From assembly GCA_021399445.1 (NCBI GenBank), contig JAJTUQ010000009.1:1133501-1197500 (forward strand): a stretch of DNA of 64,000 nucleotides, in the 5' to 3' direction. Shown here piece after piece: positions 21,062 to 31,447 of this stretch. Below the pieces are notes generated by a model. The model was not told the DNA's origin. It made no database searches and worked only from the letters and a program-made list of their open reading frames with translations. Made by a program: the position numbers and the translations under genes. Position 1 is the stretch's first letter. Every line of letters begins with the position of its first letter. This stretch comes from Xylogone sp. PMI_703 (Eukaryota; Ascomycota; Leotiomycetes).

Positions 21062-23396
21062 TTAGCCTAAAATGATTTCCTTCCAGACCGGTCCCTTACC
21101 CAATGCTTGGTCTACTTTGTTCTTTCTAATTGATCCAACAGACACTCGTTCAGCCCATTCGCCATGCCATTCAAGTAACATCACCATATACCTCCATCCA
21201 GGCTCATCATCTGGGTCATTATTACCTTCAGCCCTCTTATCTCTACCTTCACATAAGAGTATGAATTCGTGCTCCCCTGCGATATTCCCCGAGCTCCAGT
21301 TCTTATTAACGTAGATATTGCCCATCTCTTTTCCATCCTTACCGAAAATCCCAAAGCGTTTGTCCATTTTCGTGGGACCTCTATCGCGTTCTGAACTAAC
21401 TGGGGTGTTAAGTCGGAGGGTGACGGAAACAGTCCAAAATTGCAAAAAGCCCGATCCAGGGTGAGGGTTGAGGGTATCTACAAAGTATTCAGGAGCATTG
21501 ACTAATGTCTTAGGCGTGGGAACTGTCTGAGAGCAATCGATATTAAAGCGATTTTGCATTTCTCCACCGTAAAAGTTTCTTGGGCGAGATTGGGAGGATT
21601 GGCGGTTGTGGCTCCAGACGAGTCTGCACTTTTCAGAGTCATGAGCCGCACGATGGTACCAGATAATCCAAGTTCGATTTCGCAGTGCCTCACGGATACT
21701 TCTAGCGTCACGCGAGTACCAATCCCACATCCTTGGCCATGATTCTCCAATCCAACCCGACCATGACCAACTTGGCGCCTTTTGTCGTCGTGTTTGCTCC
21801 CCTAAATTAGTCCAGAGGAGAAACCAGTCAAAATATGCCTCCGGAATGCCATGACATAGACTCGACTTGAGCTGCCTCGAGATAAATTTCGCAACTCCAG
21901 TAAAGGCATGGTAAATATCAGAGTCGAATGTGAAGTTCATTCCCGAGTACGATTGAATTAGACCCTCGAATCTTCCTATATCGTTATCTCGTTCAGGCAT
22001 GCTTAGATCTCCCAGAATACCCTCCCCATTCTCGAAAACCACATCCTCGCGCCATTCATCTGCTTGGCGGCAATGATAGACCACGCCTCCACCGACAAAC
22101 CGGAGAGTTCTTCTGGAAAATAACTTTTCTTGGAAACTGCCGAAAGTAAGCTTGGGACAGAGAAAGCCATATTTCGGGGTACACTTACGTCCAGCCTCTT
22201 GTTTCATAAACCGCATCAAATAGGTAGTCCCCTGCCCTTGGCTTGAAAGCCAGTCTAAAGCCTGGAGCCAGCTCTTCAATAGGCTGGTGATAATTCTGTG
22301 TCCCAGGTCGTACACCAGGGAGCCCAGCATTGGCGTCGTGGCCTGTAGCCGCAACGATGGTCACATAAGCCAAAGCATAAACGAGATCCATCTTCGAAAT
22401 ATAATCTGCCTTCTCTCCTGTAGTGTCATCCTGAACAATGCACAAGCTATCGACCCACAAGTATCGAAGACCCATCTCTTTGGTTGCCTCCATTGCATCT
22501 CGTACGGTCCATGGAATCTTATCATAAAACTCCGGAAGCTTCAGTGATCCAGGCTGCTCTAATCTATCGATATTTCCTGCCATAGTGCGAAGGACTTCGA
22601 CACGTCCCCAGACATAACTCAGAGCGGCGTATGTGCAGTTACTATCTCCACGCACGAGACAATTGTCGATAACGTCAATAACGCGGAATGCTTCAATCTC
22701 ATTCTTAGGGTGCAGGACACTGTCAAGCATCTCGACCTCATCGCACCTATCTCCATGCCACATTTCGCAAAGCGAGAACCAATTCCGCACCATTCCAAAG
22801 TCAATTTTATCTTGCGGGATGGGCCGGGCAAAGAACGTCTTCGATGGAACTGGGGAGTCGTTGGCGAGAAGTGTAATTTCGGGGAATAAATTCAACCTAA
22901 CTGAGTCAACAAAGTCGCCATCCGCCAGCTGGCAGTACGGTCTCAAAATGCGAATCTGTGGATCGTGGTTCCATGGTTGATTGGGGTCGGCCTTGGGACC
23001 ATCCGTGTTCCAGCTCATGACGACGGATGTGGGCTTTCCATTCTCTTCCACAGGAACCTTCTCTCCTCCAAGCGCTACGATCACCAGTCGACAAAGCGGA
23101 CAGAATATCTTTTGCCGAATATCCTTAACCAACCCGAGGGGAAGATCCAGGCTGTCTGGTATATTCTTACCTTTGTCGGGATCGTCAGGGAGGACGACAA
23201 ACCGTCTCGGAGTCAGCTCGAGTGCTTTGCAGGTATCGCAGAGTCTGTCACCGGGAAGTGCGACATCAGGAACGGGAAGAAGAGGGGGCATATCCAAACC
23301 CATCTCGTCTCCCTGCGATTCAGAGTCCGACTCATCGGTCTCCCAGTCCACGCCGTTCTCATTGTCGTTATCTGGTTCGACATCGTCCCTTGCCAT
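21062..23396 (-). CDS. HET-domain (heterokaryon incompatibility) protein
   Basis: A 760-residue protein in two exons, 23396-22189 and 22136-21062, joined in phase within RGWT|FQEKLFSRR. The HET domain spans about residues 250-430 with its three blocks: YAALSYVWG, then RDAMEATKEMGLRYLWVDSLCIVQDD, then TIVAATGHDANAGLPG followed by TRGWTFQE. An acidic N-terminus (residues 1-40) and CxxC pairs near residues 55-60 and 95-100 precede it. HET proteins trigger cell death when unlike strains fuse, and many are TIR-like. I chose the ATG at 23396 because no ATG occurs further upstream in frame. The C-terminal half (residues 430-760) is typical of large fungal HET proteins and has no second known domain that I recognise. 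Confidence 0.88.
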
Positions 23397-24627
23397 GATG
23401 TAGCGGCGAGTATACAATATTTTCGTGGGAAGTGGGGAGAGAAGTCTACCTTACGAATGCGTGTTAGGTGGAATTTCGCAGTCCTTTCATACAAATGCTC
23501 TGTAATGTGGCTGGCTGATGCGGCTGATGCACAACATATTTTACTCGTCGGCTGAGCTCGAATCATAGATACGTGGCACATTGCTATAACGCGTAGTCAT
23601 AGAATAAGCCTAAGTATTAGTATTTACAATAAAACGATAGATCAGAATCATAGAGAGCTCAGCTTAAACGGTTGATTTGAGTCTGTCCTTTTTTTTTAAA
23701 AAATATCGTATATTATTGTACCGTGCCAACAACCAGGGAAAGGAGCCCCTCAAGCTGATTGGGATCCAGAAACATGTGGTAAATAGGTGGTTCAAAGCAG
23801 TCCAATTAGAGCCACAGCATAATGAAATCAGAGACGTAGAAAAATTTCAAAGCTTGATATAATTCCTACATTGTTAGGTGTTGGGGTGTTGTTGTCCGTC
23901 TAGGGATTGTAATATATAGCGGGATCAGCTGTCGCTGCTCAAGTGAATAATTAATTTGCTATGTTAAGGTTGTTTAGCGCCTGGAGCAAGAGCGGCGAGC
24001 TATAACAAGTCGCTGGCCACCATAACTTTCTTGTATGGCAAGCATTAGGAGGGGCTCAACTTGGCTCCGTATACTAATGCAGTAAGTGAATTATCTTGCA
24101 CTTTTTGCTTATACGCCGTACTGTTTGTCAGTCGAATGACAAGTAGTCCTTGTCGCTCAGGAGAGATGCAATAGAGACCAATCATAAGTGTGAGAAATAG
24201 CCGGCTCGGCTCAAGATGCGCTTTGCATGCTCCCGAGCTTCAGCATCACATGAGCAGATAATTGGTTAATACGGTAATTGTACTGATACACATGAGGAAT
24301 CCAGGCTACTCTTGATATATGCTACCTCCTACATTTAGTATAGTGGCATACGTGTAAATGAGAAGAAACGAATGGATCAACGCCAGCTCTAAAGCGCTGT
24401 GGCCTGCCCAAAATAAGTCCCTTTCTCGGATTCCCTGATAGAATAGTAAGCTATATAAACCATATAGTATGCCCAATAATGTCTTTGATTATACCTAGAT
24501 TTTCCACACGGATAGTGGATTCTAGTTATTTAATCCACATACTTTTTCAGTCTTCAACGAGTGGGCAACAACAGAGTACCCATTATCTTTTACCATAAGT
24601 AACTCGGTCAAGCAAAGATACACTAAG
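23397..24627. other. intergenic, divergent promoters, no gene seen
   Basis: A 1.2-kb gap between the divergent HET and oxidoreductase genes, AT rich. Only short non-coding-like frames are present. Confidence 0.4.
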
Positions 24628-26105
24628 ATGTCTACAGAGGATCTCTATCTCGGGCTTGTTTCAAAGATTCAGGCCGATCCTGGCCTGCCGTGCGATCATC
24701 CGACAACAGCTACATGGCAAGAGCCTCCACACTCAACGGTTTCCGCCACTCAGTCCGAACAGCTCGGTGAGAGGACTGATTTTGCCATCATTGGATCAGG
24801 AGTCACCGGTTGCAGTGTAGCTAAAAGGCTTCTCGAAAGCTCTTCTTCGGGTCGGAAGACAGTAACTGTATTCGAAGCACGCACATTGACGAGTGGAGCG
24901 ACAGGCCGTAATGGTGGTCACCTGGCGTCTCCGATTCCTGGGGAGTTTGAAACGACCTCTCAGCGGTTTGGTCGCGACGCTGCTATTGATATTGCCCGGT
25001 TCTGTCGAAGGACGCTGGAGCTGATGATGGAGCTCGCTGTCTCACATGGAGCTGAAATAGAGGCTGCCAGTGAGGTTAGGAAAGTGGAATCTATAGTTGC
25101 ATTCTATAGTGAAGACACCTTCAATGCTGCCACTCGGTCAACTGAACTCTATATGGAAGCACTTCCAGAGGAGCGTGACTCTTTCGAAATCATCAGTGGG
25201 AAGACCGCTGAAGAGGTAATGAAATTGATTTTCTTAGTTCACCAGTAAATTGATACGGAAAGTTAACTGATCTCGTTGTGTTACTCCAGGAATTCAACAT
25301 TAAGAACAGCGTCGGCGCTATCACCTCCACCAGTGGTGTCTTTTGGCCATATCGACTCATTACCAGGATCTTCGCTCACCTTGTTAGCAAGTATCCACAA
25401 CGGCTAAATATTGAGACTCAAACACCTGTAATTTCAGTTACCTATTCATCTAACGAGGATATGAAATACCCGTATGTTATCAATACACCTCGTGGGAGCA
25501 TTCGAGCCGCAAAAGTCATTCATTGTACGAATGGGTGGACAGGGCATCTTCTGCCTAAGCTTCGGGGCAGCATTTTCCCAATCCGAGGAACAATGTCCTG
25601 CCAAAAGTCGGGCCCTCTCTTTCCAAATATTGGAGGGAAGCGGTCTTGGAATTTTTACAGCGGGCCACAATACCATTCCGATTCTGCAGTGTTTGAGGGC
25701 GGGTTATATTACATGCAGCAGAACCAAAAAACCGGAGATATCTTCATTGGGGGAGAAATGCAACATGTCGGTGACCTTATCAGTGCTGATGACAGTTCAA
25801 TAAGTTCATTGTCAAGAGATAACCTTGCCACTATTTTACCCAAAGTCTTTAAATTGGGCTGGGAATCAGAGACAGCGGAAATCCAGAAAGTGTGGTCAGG
25901 TGTGATGGGTTTTACACCTGATCATCTCCCCTTAGTTGGGGAATTGACACATAAAGTAACAGACCGTGGATTGAGCGGTGGTGAATACCTTGCAGCTGGA
26001 TTCAATGGGTATGGTATGTCACACTGTTGGTCAAGCGGCGAAGCGGTCGCGATGATGGCACTCGGTGAAGGTGTTCCCAAATGGCTACCTAAAGAGTACG
26101 GTTGA
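24628..26105 (+). CDS. FAD-dependent oxidoreductase (DAO family)
   Basis: A 467-residue flavoprotein of the D-amino-acid-oxidase/glycine-oxidase superfamily. Exons 24628-25215 and 25290-26105 join in phase. The Rossmann dinucleotide motif is GSGVTG at residues 56-61, followed by the acidic residue closing the FAD-binding strand (VTVFEA) and the flavin loop SGATGRNGGHL. The C-terminal substrate and FAD closing motif is AAGFNGYGMSHCWSSGEAVA, typical for fungal DAO proteins. No signal peptide or peroxisomal tail is visible (it ends KEYG), so it is probably cytosolic. It should oxidise an amine or amino acid and yield hydrogen peroxide, but the substrate is not predictable. Confidence 0.88.
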
Positions 26106-26678
26106 TGAAAAGCGGCTAGATGACCGGGCTCGTATGGGTATCGAAGCTGCTGTTCAGACCTTGTTTTAACCAACCTTTATGTCATTACCAATTAGCTATT
26201 GACGATGGTTGTTACAGCGAACACAGGTCTTTTTAGATGTGAATTTTAGTCCAAAGAAAAGGGGTGCTTCACTCCTCAAAATTAACAAACAAGGCTGGGT
26301 CCTATATTGTTAACCGATTCTAGTGTTTCCGCAAATATGTGCTGTCGTGAAGATAAATAATCGCGAAATCATAGAGCAAGCGACAAGTTCCTGCGTTACT
26401 GGAACTGAATTCAAAGCTTACGAAGTTTTGTACCCGTATTGAATAGAACTTCGAAAGAATAGTTTGATATCACTAATCTCTTTTCCCCCTGTATTTACCT
26501 CCGTTTTACTAGCCATTTCATTGAGGAATAGCAGGTGTTTCACCATACTCTATCTTTACAGTCTATTAACATATGAATTCGTAGCCCTCCTGAATTGTTG
26601 AATTACTTCATTGTAGATTGATAAGCACAACTAGGCTTTATATCCTACACTAATGCATATCGCCCTAAATATAAGCCA
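26106..26678. other. intergenic between convergent genes
   Basis: A 573-base AT-rich gap between convergent genes. Nothing recognised. Confidence 0.4.
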
Positions 26679-27476
26679 TTATGAGAGGAGAGTTTGGGAT
26701 AGTGCTGCCTCCTGCAACAGTTGCATGATATCCTTATACCCACGCTCATTCGCGTAATCTAACGCTGTTTTTCCATACTCATCTCTCACGCCAATATCGG
26801 CCTTATTCTCAATCAAGAGCTGCACTGGAACTGCATATTCGCTTTTAACTGCCAAGTGCAACGCAGTGCTTCCGTCCCTACTCCTTGCGTCTACGTGTGC
26901 TCCTTTCTCTAGTAATAGCTGTATAATATCATCACAGCATCCCGGTATCGGTTGATACCCCATTGGTATCTCTGTCGTCACAGAATATCTGCCTTGTGAA
27001 GCCGCCGCATGCGGTGGTATTCTTCCAAGCTTATCTGCGGTATTGATATTGGCTCTTTTCGCTAATAGCAGCTGGACAGCAGCCTCACTTCCATAAGAAG
27101 CTGCATGGTGTAGTACGGTTCCCCCAGCACCGTCTCTGCTGTTGATTTGAGAATTTTTCTCTAGTAACATAGAAAGTATAGACGTATCATCTCGTTCAGC
27201 TGCAATATACAATGGCGTCCTTCCCCACATGTCTTGAGCATTGAGATCCGCTCCATTCTTTACCAACACTCGTACTGTAGCCTTGTAGCCCCAACGAACC
27301 GCTGTGTGTAGAGCTGTTTGTTTAAATTTGTTCTGGGCGTTTAGTTTAACTCCCTTCTGCAAGAGCAGCTGTGTGATGGCCTCCTTCCCATATGGGGCTG
27401 CTATATGCAGCGCCGTATTTTTCTCCCAGTCTTTGAAATTACCGTTTGCTCCTCTCTCTAATTCTTCTACTGCACT
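26679..27476 (-). CDS. ankyrin-repeat protein, 5' end not found
   Basis: About 265 codons are open, encoding seven to eight ankyrin repeats with the usual G-TALH-A and LLL-KGA-V-A patterns. One repeat carries an insertion of about 20 residues (SVTTEIPMGYQPIPGC) before CCDDIIQLLLEKGA. The frame opens after a TGA at 27479 without an ATG. A splice acceptor (GTGCAG, just 5' of the open part) suggests further exons upstream, but I could not find a convincing one in the AT-rich DNA to 28000. The gene may therefore be a 5'-truncated fragment of a larger ankyrin protein. Ankyrin repeats bind other proteins; no effector domain is present here. Confidence 0.7.
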   Translation of the reverse strand, partial: SAVEELERGANGNFKDWEKNTALHIAAPYGKEAITQLLLQKGVKLNAQNKFKQTALHTAVRWGYKATVRVLVKNGADLNAQDMWGRTPLYIAAERDDTSILSMLLEKNSQINSRDGAGGTVLHHAASYGSEAAVQLLLAKRANINTADKLGRIPPHAAASQGRYSVTTEIPMGYQPIPGCCDDIIQLLLEKGAHVDARSRDGSTALHLAVKSEYAVPVQLLIENKADIGVRDEYGKTALDYANERGYKDIMQLLQEAALSQTLLS

Positions 27477-28260
27477 TCATTATTATCTATATGATCAGTT
27501 CGCCATTGTTGAGGAAGTACATTAACAATATCTCAAACCAGAATAAAAGCAATACCCATAAGGTAATCTTTAATGTCACTAGTGTTCAGTTTACTGTTCT
27601 TTACCGGTATTATCTTATTGAGCAACTTTCATTCCATAGGGCGTATTCTCTTAACCTATATAGCTTGTATGAGGAGACGTTACAGACTAATAAGTTAAAA
27701 GACAAGTAACCATAAAAGATAGTTAAAGATAGTTCGGCGGAGAAGCGTAAGATCAGAGCAGAGAATTAGTTAGCGATTTTCCTTTTACGCGCTCTTGTTC
27801 TTTGTAGGCGGTTTGCTGAGAAAGTTCTAGGACTAAGTCAAACTGGTTGAAATTAATGGTTTTGACGACAGGAGTATAGAGGACGTATATTCCTTGGTTG
27901 CTAGGTGCTCCACAAGTGACAGATCCTGCATAAGAGTGTTGAAAATGTGGATGATGAAGCGTGAACATTGTATTCACTGTTCAATTATGATATATATCTC
28001 GCCTCAAAATATTACATAAATTTTTAACGTTGAAAGGGCAGATAAACCATGCTTTTATCCATTACCTGCAAACTTTTGTCTTCTGTGTGTTACCAGAGCA
28101 GCAATTTTAGCGTCCTTACCGATGTTAAAACGTCAGTGAATGCATATTCTTCAACATATCTTTACCGTTTCCTCTCTCATAGTTTAATTCCGCCAAATTA
28201 AGTCTCGTCAGCAGAGGCTGAGGGCAATTTGTCCATATAGACCCTCCTGAGACACAGCAG
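27477..28260. other. intergenic, AT rich
   Basis: AT-rich stretch between the ankyrin fragment and the opsin-like gene. A 74-codon - strand frame (27977-27753) has fairly even codon use but no recognised domain and no splice link to the ankyrin repeats. Confidence 0.35.
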
Positions 28261-29345
28261 TTAAGCCTCCGTATCCTCGATCCTAATGGCTCCTTCACTT
28301 GCCAATCCACGACTCCAGAATCCATCAACAGCCGCAACATCCCGAGAGGCATGCTTCAGGATCAACCAAAGCCCAAATACAGGCACGGCTAGTATGTCCA
28401 GTACTGCAAAGGCAATGACGCCAATATCAACACCCCACTTACCGGTCCCATCACCTAGAGCCCAAAGAATAGGATACAGGGTCCAAAGGATAAAGGCAAA
28501 GATGCCAAGAGAGACGTAGATCTTGATTGTCGTACTATCACGTGTAAGGACAGCGCGGCGGGCGGGTAAGACCAACTGGTAGAGGATGACGAAGTAGGCA
28601 ATGATTGCCATGGCAAAGTAGACCCACTTTGGGACAGCACGGCGGGCAAAGGCGCTAAAGAGGCCGAGCAGGATCATGGAGATGTTAGAAAGAATGGCCA
28701 CGAGCATGCTGGCTCCATTGAGGCCGGCAAGGAAGGCGAGATTAAGGATTAAAAGCGGAGTCGTTAGAGCCCATTGCACGTAGTGCGCCCAGAAGACTTG
28801 ACGGAAGATGTGCTCTTTCACAACTCCGCCACTAGATTTGCAGTGCTTTGCATGTCTGGAGTGTATGTAGGTGCTCCCGTCGCCGGTTGCCATGGCGAAG
28901 TAGGAAATGGTCATGAAGACGGACATAAAAGCTACAAGGATGTGAAATAGACGTTTTTCCTATGGTCGCATTGTCAAGAGACGGACAGCTCGGCACTTTG
29001 GAAAATAGGATGGCATACCACTGGAGTTCTCCAGGCCAGGATTACAAAGATGAGGGTGAAGACAACCATGATAGCGAAAGTCACCTTGTTAAGATTAGTG
29101 AGTGGACATACGTCAACAAAGCAGAGGATGAGTATCCGTCATATACCCATAGCGTTATGATTCCATCTTGATGGATCTTCTCAAAGGCATGGGGAGTTGG
29201 CTGAATCAGTTAGCGATCGTTCTTGCTTGACATTAACCTAATGATAGGAGGCACTAACCAAGGGAGCGGGAGGCGGCGCTGGTGTTGGTGTAGGAAGAAG
29301 CGAGGTCTTGCTTTCCAAGAGCCCCCCAACTGGGTTCTGAGTCAT
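28261..29345 (-). CDS. opsin-related protein (HSP30/YRO2-like), no retinal lysine
   Basis: A 301-residue seven-helix protein of the microbial rhodopsin superfamily. Exons are 29345-29259, 29200-29147, 29084-29019 and 28959-28261, all phase 0. Helix C reads HYVQWALTTPLLILN, which aligns with the bacteriorhodopsin R-Y-A-D-W-x-x-T-T-P-L-L-x-x-D core. Relative to that pattern Arg82 is His128, the proton acceptor Asp85 is Gln131 and the donor Asp96 is Asn142. In helix G the segment LDILAVPVFG keeps Asp212 (Asp257) but has Val261 where the Schiff-base Lys216 should be. It therefore cannot bind retinal covalently and should not pump protons. This fits the fungal opsin-related/HSP30 group, plasma-membrane proteins induced by stress. 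The first exon is Pro rich. Confidence 0.9.
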
Positions 29346-31447
29346 GTCTACTGGTGTTTAGACAAGAGATCGGGTGATATGGTGACAGGAGTAGAGCCGA
29401 GCCATAAACAGTAACTCCAAAGTGAGGACGGTATCCTGGAGGAGATAATAAACGATAGCGAGAAAAGAAGAGAAAGAGAAGAGGAATAGAAATTAAAACT
29501 CTTCGTATGCTGCTTAAGCAACAGCATCGACAGAAGAGGGGGCCCACTCACCTAAGAACTAAGCAGGCTCTCCGGCAGGCGAAATTGGCGTAGGCTTTCT
29601 GGTGATTGGCGGTCCCCTCTAGGTTACCGTCTCATCTTTGGGAAGCACTCGATGGTCTGACCTTACCTTGACCAACTCTTACCCGTGCACCGACACCAAT
29701 AGCACAATCATCCAAAAAAGATTTATCCCATATCCATATATGGCTAGCTGGGCTCTCTGACCATCTAAGGAGGACTTCTCTTTCCTGGCCTTCGTCTATG
29801 TGCACAAGATACTGAAATACAGCATAGCATATAACTATGTCATGGAGGAAACCGATCACTAACCGACTACTACCAAAATCGATAGATTGCTCTTCACCTA
29901 GGTTTCAGCCAAGGGAGATCCATATATGAGATGAGGGCAAACAAGAAGACACGACAAAAACCGAAATCTAGAACCTCTAGGTTTCCGGAGCCCTCCGCAA
30001 GGAGAATACTTGGGTGATTTAGTATGGTATCATGTGCTATTGTTTAGTCTTTGAGGTTGCGTATTCTGTGGTTTGTCTCACTTTCGAGCAATAAGGTGAG
30101 GTGGCTATCCAAGCGGCTAACAGGGTGTGTTACGGTTGTTGACGTCAATAATCTACCGCAGGGTGGTGGTAAAGGTTGTTATCATTGGTCATTCGTTTTC
30201 ATTTTCAAAGTTCAGTTAAGTCAGGTCACTGTAAAATCTGGATCCCGTTCACATGAAAATAAATAACACGGGAAAGAGAAATCACGAGGGAGGGGAAGAC
30301 TATTTAATGTTCTCTCATTCGAGGGATGCCGTCGAGGCGGACCGCAAATATTTTCACTTTTTCGCTTGGAGCCACGATGGTCCAGTCATCCATATCGGTA
30401 GGTAAGCTGGTAAGGCTGTCACTTCCTTGACCTCACTGGCTCTTAAAAAAAAGTCTATGCAATAACCCTGCTCATCAGCATAGATCGTCTGCATTCGACA
30501 TTGTGTGGCGGGATAACCTGTTAGATACTAATTCAGTCGGCACCAAAGGTAAAACTCTCACAGTGCTTCCCATGAAGACCGTACCTCACAGTACTGCAGA
30601 TGCGCTTCACAGAACCGAAGTCACTGGCTCTAAAGATGTTGATTCGGCGAGCTGTTGATAATTCGGTCGCAGATACACTGGCGCCGGGACATGTTAATAA
30701 TGTGGCTGGAGATGCTGTTGACAAGAATGTTTTGAGAGGAAATGTTTAATATGGAGTTATGCAGATTGTTGGGAAGATAGTGATACCGTTATTGAGGAAG
30801 TTTGATCTACTTCATAGTAATAGAATCTTTTGGAATTCAGTTGGTGCCAAGTACGATACTAGATCCTTGCTTATAGGAGTTTTAAACCCTAATATGTTCC
30901 TTGAGCTTCGGGAAATTTGTGACGAGTATTTTGTACAAACTGTCTACCCATCATTTCCAATCTTTAATGTGTGAGATCGATCGTGTTGTTATGCCAACCT
31001 AAGTTCTCCTGAGGTACTAGTAGTGGCTTGTGTGGTGAGTAGGTAGAGTAATAGCTATCCAATGTCGAGCCAATGTTCTAGTTATGACTCGTTTGGGTGG
31101 TTGGAAGGTTCCTGCCCCCTACCTCATGTCATGTGCTTTCAAGTTGAAGATATGTATTTAGTGGTTCTACTATGACGTATGTGCAAGAAATAAAATTATC
31201 ATTGTTAGGATGTCTGTTAAGAGAACAGGAGGGAGGGGGAATATGAAAAGAGATTTAAAAAGAGATAATGCCAGAAATACTTTTCCCAAAGTCATTGATA
31301 CCAATCCATCTCTACGAAAAATATATAAGCACTTATTACTCAGACAGAACTAAAATACACCACCGTCACATTGCTAGTTCTGACTGGAACTTATATTCGG
31401 TGCCATCACTCCAGATATTCAGGATTTTCTACACTAGAAGCATAGTC
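29346..31447. promoter_or_regulatory. 2.1-kb bidirectional intergenic region with STRE-like motifs
   Basis: This region separates the divergent opsin-related and LEA-like genes. CCCCT or its complement AGGGG, the core of the yeast stress response element, occurs at 29614-29618, 30291-30295, 31116-31120 and 31234-31238. The motif is short and expected by chance at some rate. No coding gene is supported; the small frames at 29223-29551 and 30533-30974 lack any recognisable signature. Confidence 0.4.

Noticed and set aside
22965..23555. 196-codon + strand frame over the HET gene
   Set aside because: Antisense to the conserved HET protein; no domain of its own.
27753..27977. 74-codon - strand frame near the ankyrin gene
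   Set aside because: Codon use is pl​ausible but no splice joins it in phase to the ankyrin repeats and no domain is recognised.
28286..28519. 77-codon + strand frame over the opsin-related gene
   Set aside because: Antisense shadow.
31268..31447. In-frame upstream extension of the LEA-like gene
   Set aside because: The 60 extra codons look like leader sequence (Tyr/Ile/His rich); the ATG at 31448 begins the hydrophilic MADTGAPERP sequence.
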